A stretch of 64,000 bases of DNA, from the NCBI RefSeq assembly GCF_026107645.2, contig NZ_JAPCHV010000012.1, forward strand, positions 62,001-126,000. Reading direction: 5' to 3'. How positions within the stretch are numbered: position 1 is the stretch's first letter; each line of letters starts with the position of its first letter. This DNA is from Flavobacterium sp. MFBS3-15. GTDB taxonomy: Bacteria; Bacteroidota; Bacteroidia; Flavobacteriales; Flavobacteriaceae. A model generated the notes under the pieces. That model saw only the letters and a list, made by a program, of their open reading frames with translations, made no database searches and was not told where the DNA came from. Position numbers and translations under genes: made by a program. This document shows positions 61,531 to 64,000 of this stretch, piece after piece.

Positions 61531-62997
61531 TTAGTTAATAATAAGCTTTTCAGTTTTGTGTAATGTATCGGTTTTTACCTGTGCGATGTACATTCCTTTT
61601 TGGAGGGAAGCCAGGTTGATAGGCGAACCATCGGCAACATTATCACTATAGACCTTTTTGCCTGCCAGATCATATATAGAGATGGAGGCTGGTTCATTGG
61701 TAATAATATGCAGCAGGCCGGTTGTAGGGTTGGGATACATGGTGAAAGTTATTGCTTGCTGCCCGGGTGTGCCAAGCATTCCGCTGGTTTTAAAAGCCGC
61801 GGGTACAGCAAGCACCGACCCGAAATTCTCTACAAATTTGCTGAAAATCACCTCCCCTCCCGATTCTATCTCAATGCCGTGCGGGGTTTCTCCTATCATC
61901 CAGCCCCATCCATTGGCGGAGTAAAATTCAACCGAATGGCATTCCACATCGTTGCCGGGCAGGGTAAACTGGTGTATTTTGGTTGTATTGGCATCGGCGC
62001 CCCCGCCCCCGAAAAAGTCTTCGTTGCCAAACTCATACGGCCCGCCCGAGCCTACTACAACGCCGGCGCTGTTCTTTATTGCCCAGGATATTTCGCCCGG
62101 GTAAAAATTGGTATGTACCTTAACGGTGATATTGTTGCCGCCTTCAAGCGTTTCGGTAACATTAAATATGTCGGAAGCAGTTTGAACGTTACCGGGAACT
62201 GCTCCGTTGATGCTGGTCACTACAGCCTCATAATTATCGGCGGGGCCAATGGAGATTGGGTCGAGCATGATGGTCGTATCATCAAACATTGGGATATTGC
62301 CTGTGTAATTCTTCACAGCCAATACTTCGAAACCGTTGCGCAATTCTATCGTAGCCGAAGTTATGGTCTGGAAGCCATAATTGGTTACCGATACTTTGGG
62401 TACGGCAGAGCCGCCTTCACATACTACCAGGTCATCAATAACAGTCTTTCCGTGTTGCTGGAGGTCGGTAAGTACTCCGCAGTTCGCATTGATGTTGTCA
62501 CGGAAAGCAGGAAACTGCAGTTGCTCTACTTCGCTCACCTTGCCATTGGGGCATATCCTGAAAATGGTAGGGAAATAGTTGATCTGGTACAGCTGTCCCA
62601 CATCCCAGCTATCGATAACAGGATACGGCGAATGTTTGGTCCAGTCACCCGCCGTTACGCCATTGTCGCCCGGCATATTGGTACCGTAAAGCGACTCAAC
62701 CGAGGTGCCGTTGTCTCCTTCGATGAAAAGCACCACAAGGTCGTCAGAGCCTTCGGGGCCATAGGTGTAATACAGTTGCTCGAGTACACCCGACTCATGG
62801 TAGTTCCAGCAGGGGCCGCACCATGTGGCCGAAATGTCTAGGATGACTGTCTTGCCCTGCGCAAGGTAATCGGAGAGCGTGTGCGTAGTCCCGTTGATGT
62901 CGGTCACGGTAAAATCGGGGGCATCGCTGCCGGGAGCGATCTGGGCCGATGCGGCCATACCCGTGAGTGTAAACAAAGTAAGTAGCAGTTTTTTCAT
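61531..62997 (-). CDS. T9SS type A cargo protein with N-terminal thioredoxin-like domain
   Basis: A 488-residue secreted protein; the ATG at 62997 gives a signal peptide (MKKLLLTLFTLTGMAASAQ), while 12 codons upstream are not credible. An AhpC/TlpA-like redoxin domain (about 20-170) carries a standard WCGPC site (Cys60, Cys63) and a cis-Pro loop (NYFPTIF). A beta-sandwich region follows (about 180-410), then a type A T9SS C-terminal domain (TMYPNPTTGLLHIITNEP, ISIYDLAGKKVY, LQKGMYIAQVKTD). It is probably a thiol-disulfide-active protein exported to the surface or medium. The substrate is unknown. Confidence 0.9.
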   Translation of the reverse strand: MKKLLLTLFTLTGMAASAQIAPGSDAPDFTVTDINGTTHTLSDYLAQGKTVILDISATWCGPCWNYHESGVLEQLYYTYGPEGSDDLVVLFIEGDNGTSVESLYGTNMPGDNGVTAGDWTKHSPYPVIDSWDVGQLYQINYFPTIFRICPNGKVSEVEQLQFPAFRDNINANCGVLTDLQQHGKTVIDDLVVCEGGSAVPKVSVTNYGFQTITSATIELRNGFEVLAVKNYTGNIPMFDDTTIMLDPISIGPADNYEAVVTSINGAVPGNVQTASDIFNVTETLEGGNNITVKVHTNFYPGEISWAIKNSAGVVVGSGGPYEFGNEDFFGGGGADANTTKIHQFTLPGNDVECHSVEFYSANGWGWMIGETPHGIEIESGGEVIFSKFVENFGSVLAVPAAFKTSGMLGTPGQQAITFTMYPNPTTGLLHIITNEPASISIYDLAGKKVYSDNVADGSPINLASLQKGMYIAQVKTDTLHKTEKLIIN

Positions 62998-63097
62998 AAT
63001 AAACAGTTTAAATTTAGGCTTGCCAAAAGGCAATAGTTATCCTCCCGGCGCCAAAATAGTGCTTAGGGCCGTCAAAAGTTTTCAATAAGGTTTCTAT

Positions 63098-64000
63098 TTA
63101 ATTCTTACTCAGCGTAAGGAACTTCTCGGGGTCGACACCCGTGCTTTCCCTGTGCATTTCGATGAGCGTTTCGGTGGCATTGGTAATCGTCCACGTCCCT
63201 TCGAGGGCGTCGAGCATGCTTCCGACAAAACTGAACTGCGCCTGTTCCCCTGTTGATGAAATATCCCACGTACCGCTGTCGGAATCAGGCCCCGTTACCT
63301 GTACCGTACCATTATCGTTAAAGGTAAAATCATAATCCTGGTACATTGCCGTTTGTTCTGAATAATTGAAAAAATAGGATACATACCACGTGCCATCCGT
63401 CAGGTAATCCGAAACCGTTGGCTGGGGCCCGGGATTGAGCAGGGCGAGGCAATCATCAGTGTAACTGTCGATGGCGGCTTCGAGCTGCTGGTTGCTTTCT
63501 ATGGTTACGCTACCATCGGTCGTATTGAAGGTTATGGGAAACTCAAACGCCAGTGCGTCATAGCTTTCAATATCAGCCAATAGTTCAAAAAGCGCCTCGT
63601 TGCTGCCGATGTCGAACGATTCGGCCAACTGGTTGTTGCTGTCGTAAGTAAATATTCCTAACGGAAAGGCAATCCCCATGCAGGATAATTCAGTTGAACC
63701 CGTGCAACCGGTTTTCGCCGAATCAAAAGCTGTCTGTGTGGCGAATGTTGCTTCTGAATAATCGGCATAAACTACATTAACCGGAAAATTGATGGATATT
63801 TCTCCCCCTGTTGCCGAACCATTGGCCAGTTCGCGCACCTGCTCATAATCAGCATCCGAATCCAGGACAACCGTTTGCCCATCCACCGCCACCGAGTACG
63901 GGAACTGTATTGCGAAACAGTTGGAACCGTCAATGAAATCATCCACAGCCGTTGGGCTTTGGGATACCTGCCTGAGTTTTGAAACAAGAGTGGAGTTCTC
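63098..64000 (-). CDS. Partial protein of unknown function, probable exported Flavobacteriaceae protein (5' end outside window)
   Basis: The minus-strand frame is open to the end of the window: upstream of an internal GTG the residues ENSTLVSKLRQVSQSPTAV continue in frame, so about 300 C-terminal residues are visible. Two related segments can be seen, each with NCFAIQFPYSVAV- or FEFPITFN-like text followed by VTIES/VVLDSD and a DYEQ/NQQLEAAI pattern, suggesting an internal duplication. The last 110 residues form a lipocalin-like or beta-sandwich domain with GTWYVSYFFNYSEQTAMYQDYDFTFNDNGTVQV. No T9SS tail is present. Function is not recognised; a surface lipoprotein is likely. Confidence 0.6.
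   Translation of the reverse strand, partial: ENSTLVSKLRQVSQSPTAVDDFIDGSNCFAIQFPYSVAVDGQTVVLDSDADYEQVRELANGSATGGEISINFPVNVVYADYSEATFATQTAFDSAKTGCTGSTELSCMGIAFPLGIFTYDSNNQLAESFDIGSNEALFELLADIESYDALAFEFPITFNTTDGSVTIESNQQLEAAIDSYTDDCLALLNPGPQPTVSDYLTDGTWYVSYFFNYSEQTAMYQDYDFTFNDNGTVQVTGPDSDSGTWDISSTGEQAQFSFVGSMLDALEGTWTITNATETLIEMHRESTGVDPEKFLTLSKN

Noticed and set aside
61600-62841. Plus-strand open frame of 413 codons opposite the thioredoxin-T9SS gene
   Set aside because: The minus-strand gene has a signal peptide, a WCGPC site and a type A sorting domain; the opposite frame shows no recognisable features.

Overview
The window is chromosomal DNA from a member of the Bacteroidota, most likely a Flavobacterium-like Flavobacteriaceae. 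The evidence is the TAnnTTTG-type -7 promoter boxes, SusC/SusD pairs, a hybrid two-component regulator, a type IX secretion (T9SS) cargo set with CHU_C-type and type A sorting domains, a PorP/SprF protein, and a fused CcoN-CcoO cbb3 oxidase. Spacing is tight, with many ATGA overlaps. I saw no tRNA, rRNA, CRISPR array, transposase or integrase.

Layout. (1) 1-1320: the end of an SDR/NmrA-like DUF2867 protein, then a TIGR03643 and a DUF2256-like small protein, translationally coupled. (2) 1389-6507: a TetR regulator behind a perfect 17-bp palindrome, then an ABC exporter with a degenerate nucleotide-binding domain, an HlyD adaptor and a TolC protein, forming a type I export system. (3) 6875-13541: a second TetR gene and an RND tripartite efflux operon, joined by four copies of one operator motif. 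(4) 13592-28381: a polysaccharide utilisation locus (PUL) with an HTCS regulator, a 21-bp-phased direct repeat before susC, SusC, SusD, GH130 phosphorylase, MFS permease, a secreted protein of unknown family (569 aa) and a secreted GH13 enzyme.

(5) 28411-44056: a microaerobic respiration region. A standalone PEP-synthase-type ATP-grasp protein is followed by a sensor kinase whose PAS domain carries the haem-pocket residues of FixL, and by a receiver fused to a CRP/FNR-type DNA-binding domain. Around them are hemN, a small lipoprotein, the full cbb3 cluster (ccoI, ccoS, ccoNO, ccoQ, ccoP, ccoG, ccoH and a TauE/SafE-like protein) and an acetyl-CoA hydrolase/transferase. Six promoters in this region share one architecture: a TGAY-N4-RTCA dyad exactly 23 nt upstream of a TAnnTTTG-like box. 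This looks like a compact, locally encoded oxygen-sensing regulon in which FixJ and FixK functions are merged into one protein.

(6) 44106-51612: an alpha-2-macroglobulin-like protein with an internal TonB-receptor plug domain lies next to a SusC-like outer-membrane barrel that lacks a plug. They are separated by a 165-bp element with 11-bp inverted ends. (7) 51758-64000: a 2516-residue T9SS adhesin-like protein with 15 HYR repeats (11 of them in a 711-bp higher-order repeat), its PorP/SprF partner, two T9SS type A cargo proteins (one with a thioredoxin domain) and a partial protein of unknown function running off the window.

The strongest candidates for something not previously described are the FixL/REC-CRP regulon with fixed-geometry promoters, the split plug/barrel pair, and the unclassified PUL enzyme.
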